Assembly (NCBI GenBank): GCA_023456105.1 | Contig: JAEYAO010000016.1 | Span: 1-13,008, forward strand | Reading direction: 5' to 3' | DNA: 13,008 nt | Source of the DNA: Pseudomonadota bacterium | Lineage (GTDB): Bacteria; Pseudomonadota; Alphaproteobacteria; Caulobacterales; Caulobacteraceae | Shown: positions 6,927 through 13,008 of the stretch, in pieces | Layout of the letters: each line of letters opens with the position of its first letter | Numbering within the stretch: the stretch's first letter is position 1 | The notes under the pieces: generated by a model | What the model was told of the DNA's origin: nothing | What the model saw: the letters and a program-made list of their open reading frames with translations, nothing else | Databases searched by the model: none | Program-made: the position numbers and the translations under genes

Positions 6927-7933
6927 ACCGCGCCCAAGCCTATGCCGCCGAAGCGCCCCTGATGGGCACGCCGGACGCCGCGTCCCCGCCCGGCGGCCAG
7001 GGCGAGTGGTATCGCGGAGCCGGCGGCCTGCGCCTGCGCGCCGCCTTGTGGACGCCGTCCGCGCCGGCGGCCGGAGAGCCGCGCGGCACGGTGGTGCTGA
7101 GCCCCGGCCGCACCGAGCCGATCGAGAAATATTTCGAGGTCATCGGCAACTTCCTGGCGCGCGGCTGGTGCGTGCTGGCGCACGACTGGCGGGGGCAGGG
7201 ATTGTCGGCGCGGCTGCTGCCCGACCGGCTGAAGGGTCACGCCCGTGCGGTCGAGGAGTTCCTCGACGACTACGCCCGCCTGTTGACCGTGTTCGAAGAC
7301 CGATGCCCCAAGCCGTGGATCATGGTCGGCCACTCCATGGGCGCGGCGCTGAACCTGCTGAGCCTGCAGGCGGGGGAGACCCGTTTCGCGGGCGCGCTGC
7401 TGTCCAGCCCCATGCTGCGGGTCAAGACCGGCAAGCATTCGATGTGGTCGGTCAAGCTGGCGGTGCGCTGGAATATCCGGCACGGCAAGGCGGGCGACTA
7501 TGTGCTGGACGAACCGGACGATCCGTTCGGCCACACCTTCGAAAAGGACGCCCTGACCTCGGACGAGGGGCGATACGAACTGTGGCGCCAGCAGATGTAC
7601 GCCTGCCCGCATCTGGCGATCGGCGGCACGACCTGGGGCTGGCTGGCGTTCGCGCTGGACGCCGGGGAGCGGGCGCTGAAGCTGAAGGCGCTGAAGTCGG
7701 TGCGGATCCCGGTGACCGTGGTGCAGGCGGCGGACGACGACCGCGTCTGGAAGCAGACCAGCCGCTGGGCGACCAAGCGCCTGCCGCACGGTCGCTATGT
7801 CGAGATCGGCGGCGCCCAGCACGAGGTGCTGATGGAGCGGGACGACCTGCGGGCCGAGGCCTTCCGGGAGTTCGAGGCCTTGGCCGAACGGGTGGCGCCC
7901 GCTGGTGCGGAGCAGAACCACGCCGAGCTCTAA
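6923..7933 (+). CDS. alpha/beta hydrolase, lysophospholipase/monoacylglycerol lipase-like (PldB family)
   Basis: The 336-residue serine hydrolase has no signal peptide and is presumably cytoplasmic. RGTVVLSPGRTEPIEKYFEV is the PldB-type strand and oxyanion region, followed by HDWRGQGLS (87-95). The nucleophile elbow is GHSMGA with Ser138. The acid is probably Asp272 or Asp273 in VVQAADDDRV, and the His is His300 in GAQHEVLME. Together these indicate the Hydrolase_4 family acting on lysophospholipids or monoacylglycerols; the true substrate is unknown. GTG 6923 overlaps the stop of the upstream gene (GTGA) and follows AGGAAG by 5 nt, so it is probably translationally coupled to the methyltransferase-like lipoprotein. 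ATG 6962 is a less likely alternative start. Confidence 0.9.
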   Translation: MNRAQAYAAEAPLMGTPDAASPPGGQGEWYRGAGGLRLRAALWTPSAPAAGEPRGTVVLSPGRTEPIEKYFEVIGNFLARGWCVLAHDWRGQGLSARLLPDRLKGHARAVEEFLDDYARLLTVFEDRCPKPWIMVGHSMGAALNLLSLQAGETRFAGALLSSPMLRVKTGKHSMWSVKLAVRWNIRHGKAGDYVLDEPDDPFGHTFEKDALTSDEGRYELWRQQMYACPHLAIGGTTWGWLAFALDAGERALKLKALKSVRIPVTVVQAADDDRVWKQTSRWATKRLPHGRYVEIGGAQHEVLMERDDLRAEAFREFEALAERVAPAGAEQNHAEL

Positions 7934-7945
7934 GCCGCCGGCTAG

Positions 7946-8731
7946 CTAGACCGCCGCGCGCCTGAGCGTGACCAGCGCCTGATCGATCAGGCCGGCGTCG
8001 CCGACGGCCAGGACCTGGCCGCCGTCGTCGGGCGCCGCGCCGCGCCAGTTGACGACCCGGCCTCCCGCCGCCTCGACCACCGGAACCAGCGCCGACCAGT
8101 CCCAGGGCTTCAGGCTGGTCTCGGCCACAAGATCCATCCGTCCGGCCGCGACCATGGCGTAGGCGTAGGCGTCGCAGCCCAGCCGCGCCAGCTTCGCCGC
8201 CGCCCGCACCTGGGTCCAGGCCCCCAGTTCGGCTCCGTTGAAGATGTCGGGGTCGGTGGTGGAGATCACCGCCTCGGTCAGCCGCTCGCAGGCGCGGGTC
8301 TTCAGCGGCGTATGCGTCTCGCCGCGGATCAGCCACGCGCCGGAGGGACCGCCGATGAAGACCTCGTCCAGATAGGGCTGGGCGATCAAGCCGATGCGGG
8401 GCCGCCCCTGGGTGCGCAGGGCGATCAGCGTGGTCCACAGCGGCAGGCCCGCGATAAAGGCGCGCGTGCCGTCGACCGGGTCCAGCACCCACACGTGTTC
8501 GGCGTCGGGACGGTCCTCGCCGTACTCCTCGCCGATCACGCCGTGGTGCGGATAGCGTTCGGCGATCAGGCGGCGGATGGCGGCCTCGGCGTTGCGGTCG
8601 GCAGCCGTGACGGGGTCGAAACCGCCGTTGCTGAGCTTGTTGTCGGCCTCGCAGTCGCCCCGGAACAGCGGCAGGGTCTCGGCGGCGGCCGCGTGCGCCA
8701 GCTCGACGGCGAAGGCTTCGTGTTCGGTCAT
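7946..8731 (-). CDS. hisN: histidinol-phosphatase, inositol-monophosphatase type (HisN)
   Basis: It hydrolyses histidinol phosphate to histidinol in histidine biosynthesis, in the cytoplasm. The 261 residues carry the IMPase metal-site motifs in order: DPVTAADRNAE (39-49), GEEYGE (67-72, Glu68 and Glu69), WVLDPVDGTRAFIAG (81-95, Asp84 and Asp87) and PWDWSALVPVVEAAGG (209-224, Asp211). DGTRAFIAG with Arg-Ala-Phe, rather than the inositol-phosphatase form DGTxNF, points to HisN. ATG 8731 gives the normal N-terminus; ten upstream codons in frame are rich in Gly and Arg and unlikely to be coding. It is convergent with the hydrolase (12 bases apart), and 48 bases separate it from the XRE gene upstream, so the two may form an operon. 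No other his genes are in view. Confidence 0.92.
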   Translation of the reverse strand: MTEHEAFAVELAHAAAAETLPLFRGDCEADNKLSNGGFDPVTAADRNAEAAIRRLIAERYPHHGVIGEEYGEDRPDAEHVWVLDPVDGTRAFIAGLPLWTTLIALRTQGRPRIGLIAQPYLDEVFIGGPSGAWLIRGETHTPLKTRACERLTEAVISTTDPDIFNGAELGAWTQVRAAAKLARLGCDAYAYAMVAAGRMDLVAETSLKPWDWSALVPVVEAAGGRVVNWRGAAPDDGGQVLAVGDAGLIDQALVTLRRAAV

Positions 8732-8779
8732 CCGCCGGCCATAGCGGCGGCCGCCGCACAAGTCACGGGCGCTCGCGCG

Positions 8780-9154
8780 TCAGGCCGCGTCGCTTTCGGT
8801 GTGCAGAGACTTGGCGAGATCCAGCAGGCGGCGGCGGGGGCGTTCGCCCAGCTGGTAATAGGCCTGGATCAGGTCCAGCGTCTCCTTGCGCGAGAAGGAG
8901 TCGCCGTTGGCGGCGGCCTCCTTGCGCTCCAAGGCTTCGGCCAGGCCGTCGTAGAAGTAGCTGACGGGCGTCTCCAGCGCCTCCGCCAGTTCCCACAGCC
9001 GCGCGGCCGAGATGCGGTTGGCGCCGCACTCATACTTCTGGATCTGCTGAAAGCGGATGCCGACCTTGAGCGCCAACTGCTGCTGGGTCAGGCCGAGCAG
9101 GCGGCGGCGGCGCCGCAGCCGGCGGCCGAGGTGAAGATCGATGTCGGTGGCCAT
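8780..9154 (-). CDS. XRE-family transcriptional regulator, PraR/PhrR-like
   Basis: This is a 124-residue DNA-binding protein. A helix-turn-helix of the Cro/CI type spans about 9-65: LGRRLRRRRRLLGLTQQQLA, GIRFQQIQKYECGANRISAA, LWELAEALETPVSYFYDGL. The FQQIQKYE-G-NRIxAxRL pattern and the C-terminal segment (DLIQAYYQLGERPRRRLLDLAKSL) resemble the PraR/PhrR regulators of rhizobia, although the product is a little shorter. ATG 9154 is set by AAGGA (plus 9163-9167) 8 nt upstream. It precedes hisN by 48 bases on the same strand. Targets are not evident; inverted and direct repeats in its own upstream region may be autoregulatory sites. Confidence 0.88.
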   Translation of the reverse strand: MATDIDLHLGRRLRRRRRLLGLTQQQLALKVGIRFQQIQKYECGANRISAARLWELAEALETPVSYFYDGLAEALERKEAAANGDSFSRKETLDLIQAYYQLGERPRRRLLDLAKSLHTESDAA

Positions 9155-9194
9155 GCGCCGCGTCCTTGTCCGAGGTCGTCCCATGGCGGGACGG

Positions 9195-9244
9195 TTCGCC
9201 TGAGACGCGGCAAGGCGCGTGCCGACTTCGCCTCACAAGCGAAG
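9195..9244. promoter_or_regulatory. repeat cluster between the XRE gene and glsB-like gene; candidate operator
   Basis: TTCGCCT occurs at 9195-9201 and 9228-9234. The second copy sits in an inverted repeat, CTTCGC (9226-9231) and GCGAAG (9239-9244), with a 7-base spacer. It lies 41-90 bases upstream of the XRE start and about 80 bases before the divergent membrane gene, so it could serve either. Binding is inferred only. Confidence 0.35.
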
Positions 9245-9323
9245 CTGTTCGGGAGTGCGGCAACCCGGAGGCGGGATGCGCATTTATGTCCCGGCTTAGC
9301 TATTCACTGGAAGGGATATCACC

Positions 9324-9566
9324 ATGGGCATTATCGCCTGGATCATCATCGGCATCATCGCGGGCTGGCTCGCGGAGAAGATCATGGGCCGCAACCACGG
9401 CCTGCTCACCAACCTGATCGTCGGCATCGTCGGCGCCTTCATCGGCGGCTTCATCGCCAGGGCGCTCGGATTCGACTGGGGCGGCTGGATCGGCTCCACC
9501 ATCGTCGCCACCATCGGCGCGGTGATCCTGCTGTTCCTGCTGGGGCTGATCAAGCGTCGCGCCTGA
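9324..9566 (+). CDS. GlsB/YeaQ/YmgE family stress-response membrane protein
   Basis: This 80-residue inner-membrane protein of the transglycosylase-associated family (PF04226) has three hydrophobic segments at about 3-20, 27-48 and 54-76, with glycine-rich faces (GIVGAFIGGFIA, GWIGSTIVATIGAV) and a basic end (KRRA). Family members are often induced by general stress and lack a known enzymatic activity. The ATG follows GGAAGGG by 8 nt. The gene is monocistronic, with a strong terminator 25 bases after the stop. I found no clean EcfG motif in the 169-base upstream region. Confidence 0.93.
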   Translation: MGIIAWIIIGIIAGWLAEKIMGRNHGLLTNLIVGIVGAFIGGFIARALGFDWGGWIGSTIVATIGAVILLFLLGLIKRRA

Positions 9567-9590
9567 TCTCAGCCAGGACCGAAGGTAAAG

Positions 9591-9618
9591 GGCGGCTCCG
9601 ACGGAGCCGCCTTTTTTT
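9591..9618 (+). terminator. intrinsic terminator after the glsB-like gene
   Basis: A perfect 9-bp stem GGCGGCTCC (9591-9599) / GGAGCCGCC (9603-9611) with loop GAC is followed by seven T residues. On the other strand CCTTTA follows the stem, so it may also partly stop the convergent gene ending at 9639. Confidence 0.93.
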
Positions 9619-9638
9619 CTTTAGACGGATGCGCCGGG

Positions 9639-10100
9639 TTATTGCGGCGTGGCCGGTTCAGGCGTCGTGGACGCGTCGGGCGCCATGGAGGGCTCGGAGG
9701 GTTCGGAAGGCGGGGGGCTCGCCGGTTCGACGGTCGGAGCGGCCGGACTCGTGGAGCCGGAAACCACCGGCGCGGCCTGATACTCGGTCACCGTCCAGCC
9801 GACCACGACATCCGCGCCTTCCTGGCGGATGCCCGGCAGCGGCACGGCGCGAACCTGGCCGTCGGCGCCGCGCACCGTCAGCTCCTGCTCGCCCGTGGCG
9901 TTGTTCTGGACCCCGACCAGCCGGCCGATCTCCGCACCGTCGGATCCCTTCACCGTGGCACCGGGCGTGAGCGTCAGGCTCTGCGGCTGCGCGGCGGACG
10001 CCTCCGGCGAGGCCGACGCGGGCGCGTCCTGCGCCAGAGCGGGCGCGGAGGTCATCAGCACGGCGGCGGCGCCGGCCAGAAAGGCGGTCTTGATCGTCAT
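9639..10100 (-). CDS. exported protein of unknown function with a PRC-barrel-like core
   Basis: The product has 153 residues. MTIKTAFLAGAAAVLM with APALA ending at residue 23 is a clear Sec signal peptide, so the mature protein of about 130 residues is periplasmic or secreted. A low-complexity Ala/Ser/Pro stretch (24-40) leads to a small beta-rich core, about 41-110 (TLTPGATVKGSDGAEIGRLV, ELTVRGADGQVRAVPLPG, VVVGWTVTEYQ), whose pattern recalls PRC-barrel-like domains of alphaproteobacteria. The last 40 residues are Pro/Ser/Thr/Glu-rich and probably disordered. I do not recognise a specific function. ATG 10100 is chosen for the signal peptide; the Shine-Dalgarno is weak (GGGA). It converges on the glsB-like gene and shares its terminator region. 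Confidence 0.75.
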   Translation of the reverse strand: MTIKTAFLAGAAAVLMTSAPALAQDAPASASPEASAAQPQSLTLTPGATVKGSDGAEIGRLVGVQNNATGEQELTVRGADGQVRAVPLPGIRQEGADVVVGWTVTEYQAAPVVSGSTSPAAPTVEPASPPPSEPSEPSMAPDASTTPEPATPQ

Positions 10101-10134
10101 GGGATCGTCCCGTTTGCTCGGGCTCGTCGCCCGC

Positions 10135-10154
10135 ACATGAACAACCCTTCATGT
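10135..10154. promoter_or_regulatory. inverted repeat upstream of the exported protein gene
   Basis: ACATGAA (10135-10141) and TTCATGT (10148-10154) form perfect 7-base arms around CAACCC. It sits 35 bases before the ATG at 10100, in the divergent gap with the MprF-like gene. It could be an operator or an RNA hairpin; on the + strand a T-rich run follows, but no + gene ends here. Confidence 0.4.
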
Positions 10155-10237
10155 TTTGCTTTGTTTCGCCCGCCCCGAAATGACCTCCGCCGCGCCCCGA
10201 TCCGCCGAAAATCAGGCTAAGCTGCGGCTGGACATCC

Positions 10238-10242
10238 AGGAG
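10238..10242 (+). promoter_or_regulatory. Shine-Dalgarno supporting a CTG start
   Basis: AGGAG lies 8 nt before CTG 10251. The frame is open only from 10221 (TAA at 10218-10220), and no ATG, GTG or TTG occurs in frame before GTG 10338. This site therefore argues for CTG initiation. Confidence 0.6.
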
Positions 10243-10250
10243 ATTCGACG

Positions 10251-11933
10251 CTGACCTCCAAAACGGCAGCCAAGCCCCTGCCCGCAGCCAGCCTGCTGCG
10301 GCGCATCGTCGGACTAGGTTTCGAGCTGACGCCCCTGGTGTTCGCGGTTCTGGCCTTTCTCGCAGGCGCGCTGATGCTGGCGTCTGCCATGACGCCGGCC
10401 TTCGCCGACCGCCTGCGCCTGCTGTCGGGCGCGGCGCCGCCGCTGCTGATCGACCTGTCGCACTTCGCGGCCAGCGTGGCCGGCTTTCTTCTGCTGATCC
10501 TGTCCGCGGGCCTGTGGCGGCGCAGGCGCGGGGCATATTGGGCGGCCTTGGCGGTGCTGGTGGGCGGGGCCGTGTTTTCGCTGCTCAAGGGCCTGGACTG
10601 GGAAGAGGCCGCGGTGCTTTCGGCCATCGCCATTCTGCTGTTTCCATGCCGGGAAGCGTTCCGGCGCCGTTCGCGGTTGGCGGAGCCGCTGCGGCCGTCA
10701 TGGCTGATGCTGGTGTGTCTGGCGGTGCTGGCCATGCTTTGGCTGGGCCTGTTCGCCTATCGGGGCGTCGACTACTCCAATGAGCTGTGGTGGACCTTTC
10801 TGATTGATCGGCAGGCGTCCGGCTTTGTGCGCGACGGCACGGCCCTGGCGCTGCTGACGCTGGTGGCGGCGGCCCTGTCGTTGATGGCGGCGCCGGGCGC
10901 CAGCAGCCACGGTCCGGCCTCCGCGCTGGATCTGGCGCGGGCGCGAGCGGCGCTGGAGCTGGCCGACCAGTCGACGCCCGAGGCGTGGCTCGCCATGCTG
11001 GGCGACAAGGCGTTGTTGTTCAGCCCGTCGGGGCGCAGCTTCATCGCCTATCGCGTGCGCGGGCGTCGCTGGATCGCCATGGGCGGACCGGCGGGCGATC
11101 GGGCGGAGGCGCGCGAGCTCTTGTGGGCCTTCGCCGAGCTGGCGGACTCCTACGGCGGATCGGCGGTGTTCTACTCCATCGGTGAAAGCCTCCTGGGCGA
11201 CATCGCCACCATGGGGTTCGCGGTGCGCAAGGTCGGCGAAACGGCGCGGGTGGACGCCGCCCGTTTCACCACGGAAGGCAAGGGCAAGCAGAACCTGCGC
11301 ACGGCCGTGAACCGCGCCGAACGCGAGGGGGCGAGCTTTGAAGTGCTCCCGCCCGGCTCGGCCAGCGGCCTGGCCGACGAATTGCGGCCCGTGTCCGACG
11401 CCTGGCTGGCGATGCACCAGGGCGAGGAAAAGGCGTTCTCGCTCGGCCGGTTCGACCCGGCCTATCTCGACCTGACGCCGCTGGCGGTGGTGCGCGAGGA
11501 GGGACGAATCGTCGCCTTCGCGAACCTGCTGATGGGCGAAGGCCCCACGCGCGAGGCCGCCATCGACCTGATGCGGCACAGTCCCGATGGTCCCCACGGC
11601 GTGATGGATTATCTGTTCGTGCGCTGCATCCAGTGGGCCAAGGCGGAGGGTCTGGCGGCGCTGGACCTCGGCATGGCGCCGCTGGCGGGGCTTGAGGATC
11701 GTCGCCTCGCCCCCGTGTTCGCCCGCGTCGGCGCCCTGGTGTTCGAGGAGGGCGGGGCCCTCTACGGCTTCCAGGGCCTGCGCAGCTACAAGGCCAAATT
11801 CTTTCCCGACTGGAAGCCGAGATTCATCGCCGCCCCCATCTCGACGCCCCTGCCGGTGGCGCTTCTGGACGTGGCCTTGTTGAGCAGCGGCGGCTGGCCC
11901 GGACTGCTGGGGCTTCGCCGCGGCAGACGCTAG
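10251..11933 (+). CDS. aminoacyl-phosphatidylglycerol synthase (MprF C-terminal half, DUF2156), membrane protein
   Basis: MprF/LpiA-type enzymes transfer Lys or Ala from charged tRNA to phosphatidylglycerol, lowering the negative charge of the membrane and raising resistance to acid and cationic peptides. From CTG 10251 the product has 560 residues: a basic N-terminus (TSKTAAK, LLRR), about six membrane segments between 25 and 215, then a cytosolic double-GNAT synthase domain at about 230-530. Landmarks are KGKQNLRTAVNRAERE, EKAFSLGRFD (393-402), DLMRHSP, MDYLF (452-456), DLGMAPLAG (472-480) and YKAKFFPDWKPRF (513-525). The N-terminal flippase half of full MprF is missing. A conservative start is GTG 10338, but that lies inside the first membrane helix and has no Shine-Dalgarno. 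The donor amino acid cannot be read from the sequence. Its stop shares CTAG with the prmC stop. Confidence 0.85.
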   Translation: MTSKTAAKPLPAASLLRRIVGLGFELTPLVFAVLAFLAGALMLASAMTPAFADRLRLLSGAAPPLLIDLSHFAASVAGFLLLILSAGLWRRRRGAYWAALAVLVGGAVFSLLKGLDWEEAAVLSAIAILLFPCREAFRRRSRLAEPLRPSWLMLVCLAVLAMLWLGLFAYRGVDYSNELWWTFLIDRQASGFVRDGTALALLTLVAAALSLMAAPGASSHGPASALDLARARAALELADQSTPEAWLAMLGDKALLFSPSGRSFIAYRVRGRRWIAMGGPAGDRAEARELLWAFAELADSYGGSAVFYSIGESLLGDIATMGFAVRKVGETARVDAARFTTEGKGKQNLRTAVNRAEREGASFEVLPPGSASGLADELRPVSDAWLAMHQGEEKAFSLGRFDPAYLDLTPLAVVREEGRIVAFANLLMGEGPTREAAIDLMRHSPDGPHGVMDYLFVRCIQWAKAEGLAALDLGMAPLAGLEDRRLAPVFARVGALVFEEGGALYGFQGLRSYKAKFFPDWKPRFIAAPISTPLPVALLDVALLSSGGWPGLLGLRRGRR

Positions 11934-12829
11934 GCCTTGGGGATCGGCGTGGTGCGGGGATCGGGGCCGTTGGTGACCACACGGTCGCGGTCGGACAAGT
12001 CCTTGACCACCTTGGCGCCTTGCAGGCCCGCCTGCTCGAACAAGGCCTTGACCGCCGGCCCTTGGTCCCAGCCGATCTCCACCGCGAATATCCCGCCGGG
12101 CTTGAGGATGCGCAGGATCTCCGGCGCCAGATCGCGATAGGCCTGCAAGCCGTCGGGCCCGCCGTCCAGCGCCAGCACCGGATCGTGATCGCGGACCTCG
12201 GGGTCCAGGCCCGCGATGTCGCCTGAAGGGATGTAGGGCGGGTTGGACGCCACGAAGTCGAAGCTTTGGTCCGCAAAGCCCGTGGCCCATTCGGTCCTCA
12301 AGAAGGTCGCGCGGCCGTCGAGGTCGAGGTTGGCCGCGTTCTCCTTCGCCACGGCCAGGGCTTCGGACGAGATGTCGGTGCCGACACCTCGGGCGGCGGG
12401 CCGTTCGCTGAGCACCGCCAGCAGGATCGCGCCCGAGCCCGTGCCCAGGTCGATCATCTGGAACGCCTCGCCCTGCGAAAAGGCGGCTAGGGCCACGTCC
12501 ATGATGGTTTCGGTGTCCGGGCGGGGGCTGAGCACGTCGGGGGTGACGTTCAGCATGATCTTCCAGAACCCCTTGCGCCCCAGGATGCGCGACACGGGCT
12601 CGCGCCGCAGCCGGCGCTCGATCATGGCGTCATAGGCGGCCTGCTGATCGGCGCCGATCACCCGATAGGGATCGGTCAGGATGTCGGTGCGGGTCGCCCC
12701 GGCCGCCGCCTCCAGCAGCAGGCGGGCGTCGATGGCGGGGCTGTCGACCGCGCCCTGTTTCAGGCGCGCCTGCGCCGCCTTCCAGGCGGTCAGGAGGGTC
12801 GGGGCGGCGGAGGGTGCGGCGTCGGTCAT
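11930..12829 (-). CDS. prmC: peptide chain release factor N5-glutamine methyltransferase PrmC
   Basis: It methylates the Gln of the GGQ motif in release factors RF1 and RF2 using SAM, in the cytoplasm, and is needed for efficient termination. The 299 residues fit the family. An N-terminal helical domain (about 1-95) includes SRILGRKGFWK. The Rossmann domain has SAM motif I DLGTGSG (127-133), GTDISSEAL (150-158), and the diagnostic active-site motif NPPY (196-199) followed by IPSGDI. The late region has DGGPDGLQAYR and KPGGIFAVEIGW. The ATG has no clear Shine-Dalgarno. The sequence upstream on the - strand does not resemble a PrfA C-terminus, so the common prfA-prmC pairing is not evident. It is convergent with the MprF-like gene, with overlapping stop codons. 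Confidence 0.96.
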   Translation of the reverse strand: MTDAAPSAAPTLLTAWKAAQARLKQGAVDSPAIDARLLLEAAAGATRTDILTDPYRVIGADQQAAYDAMIERRLRREPVSRILGRKGFWKIMLNVTPDVLSPRPDTETIMDVALAAFSQGEAFQMIDLGTGSGAILLAVLSERPAARGVGTDISSEALAVAKENAANLDLDGRATFLRTEWATGFADQSFDFVASNPPYIPSGDIAGLDPEVRDHDPVLALDGGPDGLQAYRDLAPEILRILKPGGIFAVEIGWDQGPAVKALFEQAGLQGAKVVKDLSDRDRVVTNGPDPRTTPIPKA

Positions 12830-12884
12830 GATCGGTCAATCGCCCGCCCCGGCGGTGATTTCAAGCGCGGCGGGCGACAGGACT

Positions 12885-12909
12885 GGAACAGGGCGCAGGC
12901 TTGGCCGTT
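12885..12909 (+). promoter_or_regulatory. EcfG/SigT-type general stress promoter
   Basis: GGAAC (12885-12889), exactly 16 bases, then CGTT (12906-12909): a perfect match to the alphaproteobacterial EcfG consensus. It lies in the intergenic region and its predicted transcript start (about 12915-12917) falls just before ATG 12919. The position, not only the motif, supports it. Confidence 0.65.
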
Positions 12910-12918
12910 CGCCCCTCC

Positions 12919-13008
12919 ATGAGCCAGCGCCCTTCCTCGATCATCGACAGCCTGCGTCTGCGCGCCCGCGCGTTCGGGGCGCCGCCGAGACGCGGACCCG
13001 GCGTCGCC
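12919..13008 (+). CDS. start of an unidentified gene, truncated by the window end
   Basis: ATG 12919 opens a frame that runs to the end of the window (30 codons), beginning MSQRPSSIIDSLRLRARAFG and basic throughout the visible part. There is no Shine-Dalgarno (CCCCTCC precedes the ATG). The EcfG-type promoter would start transcription 2-4 bases before the ATG, so a leaderless mRNA would explain this. I do not recognise the protein. A false start is possible because so little is visible. Confidence 0.45.
   Translation, partial: MSQRPSSIIDSLRLRARAFGAPPRRGPGVA

Noticed and set aside
9250..9323. Possible EcfG promoter upstream of the glsB-like gene
   Set aside because: Only GGCAAC is present, with no correctly spaced CGTT; too far from consensus.
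8312..9970. 552-codon + strand frame over hisN, the XRE gene and glsB-like gene
   Set aside because: Antisense to hisN and the regulator, out of frame with the GlsB protein; no domains.
10698..12290. 530-codon - strand frame opposite the MprF-like gene
   Set aside because: Low-complexity Arg/Gly/His shadow; both real genes here have diagnostic motifs.

Overview
The window is high-GC DNA (GC concentrated at third codon positions, so shadow frames are open on both strands). It reads as an ordinary chromosomal region of an alphaproteobacterium, most likely Caulobacterales (Caulobacter or Brevundimonas type). This rests on the envC - ctpA - divergent polysaccharide deacetylase - rppH gene order, the PraR-like XRE regulator, an RpoH-type promoter on a small heat-shock gene and an EcfG-type GGAAC-N16-CGTT promoter. 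The genus is an inference. I see no tRNA, rRNA, IS element, prophage or CRISPR array.

Region 1 (1-4342, + strand) is a cell-envelope and RNA-decay cluster: the 3' part of an EnvC-type murein hydrolase activator, the periplasmic S41 protease CtpA, a membrane-anchored YibQ-like deacetylase whose metal-binding residues are replaced, and the RNA 5'-pyrophosphohydrolase RppH. RppH appears to start on a TTG overlapping the previous stop codon. Region 2 (4343-5102) holds an Hsp20 chaperone on the - strand. It has a UUCG-loop terminator, a sigma32-like promoter and a leader of about 100 nt with a repeated 17-mer and a Shine-Dalgarno hairpin that resembles a ROSE thermometer.

Region 3 (5103-7933, + strand) has two paralogous, exported methyltransferase-like proteins: one with a Sec-type signal, the other with a Tat/lipobox signal and an internal G10 tract. 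A lysophospholipase-like alpha/beta hydrolase overlaps the second by 4 nt. Region 4 (7946-9154, - strand) is hisN preceded by an XRE regulator. Region 5 (9155-10250) has a GlsB/YeaQ-type stress membrane protein with a strong terminator, and a convergent small exported protein of unknown function.

Region 6 (10251-13008) has a membrane aminoacyl-phosphatidylglycerol synthase (the catalytic half of MprF), probably started at a CTG. It is convergent with prmC, and the two stop codons share one CTAG. At the right edge an exact GGAAC-N16-CGTT motif precedes the start of a truncated, nearly leaderless + strand gene. The most interesting items are the exported methyltransferase pair, the hsp20 leader, the CTG start and the right-edge stress promoter.
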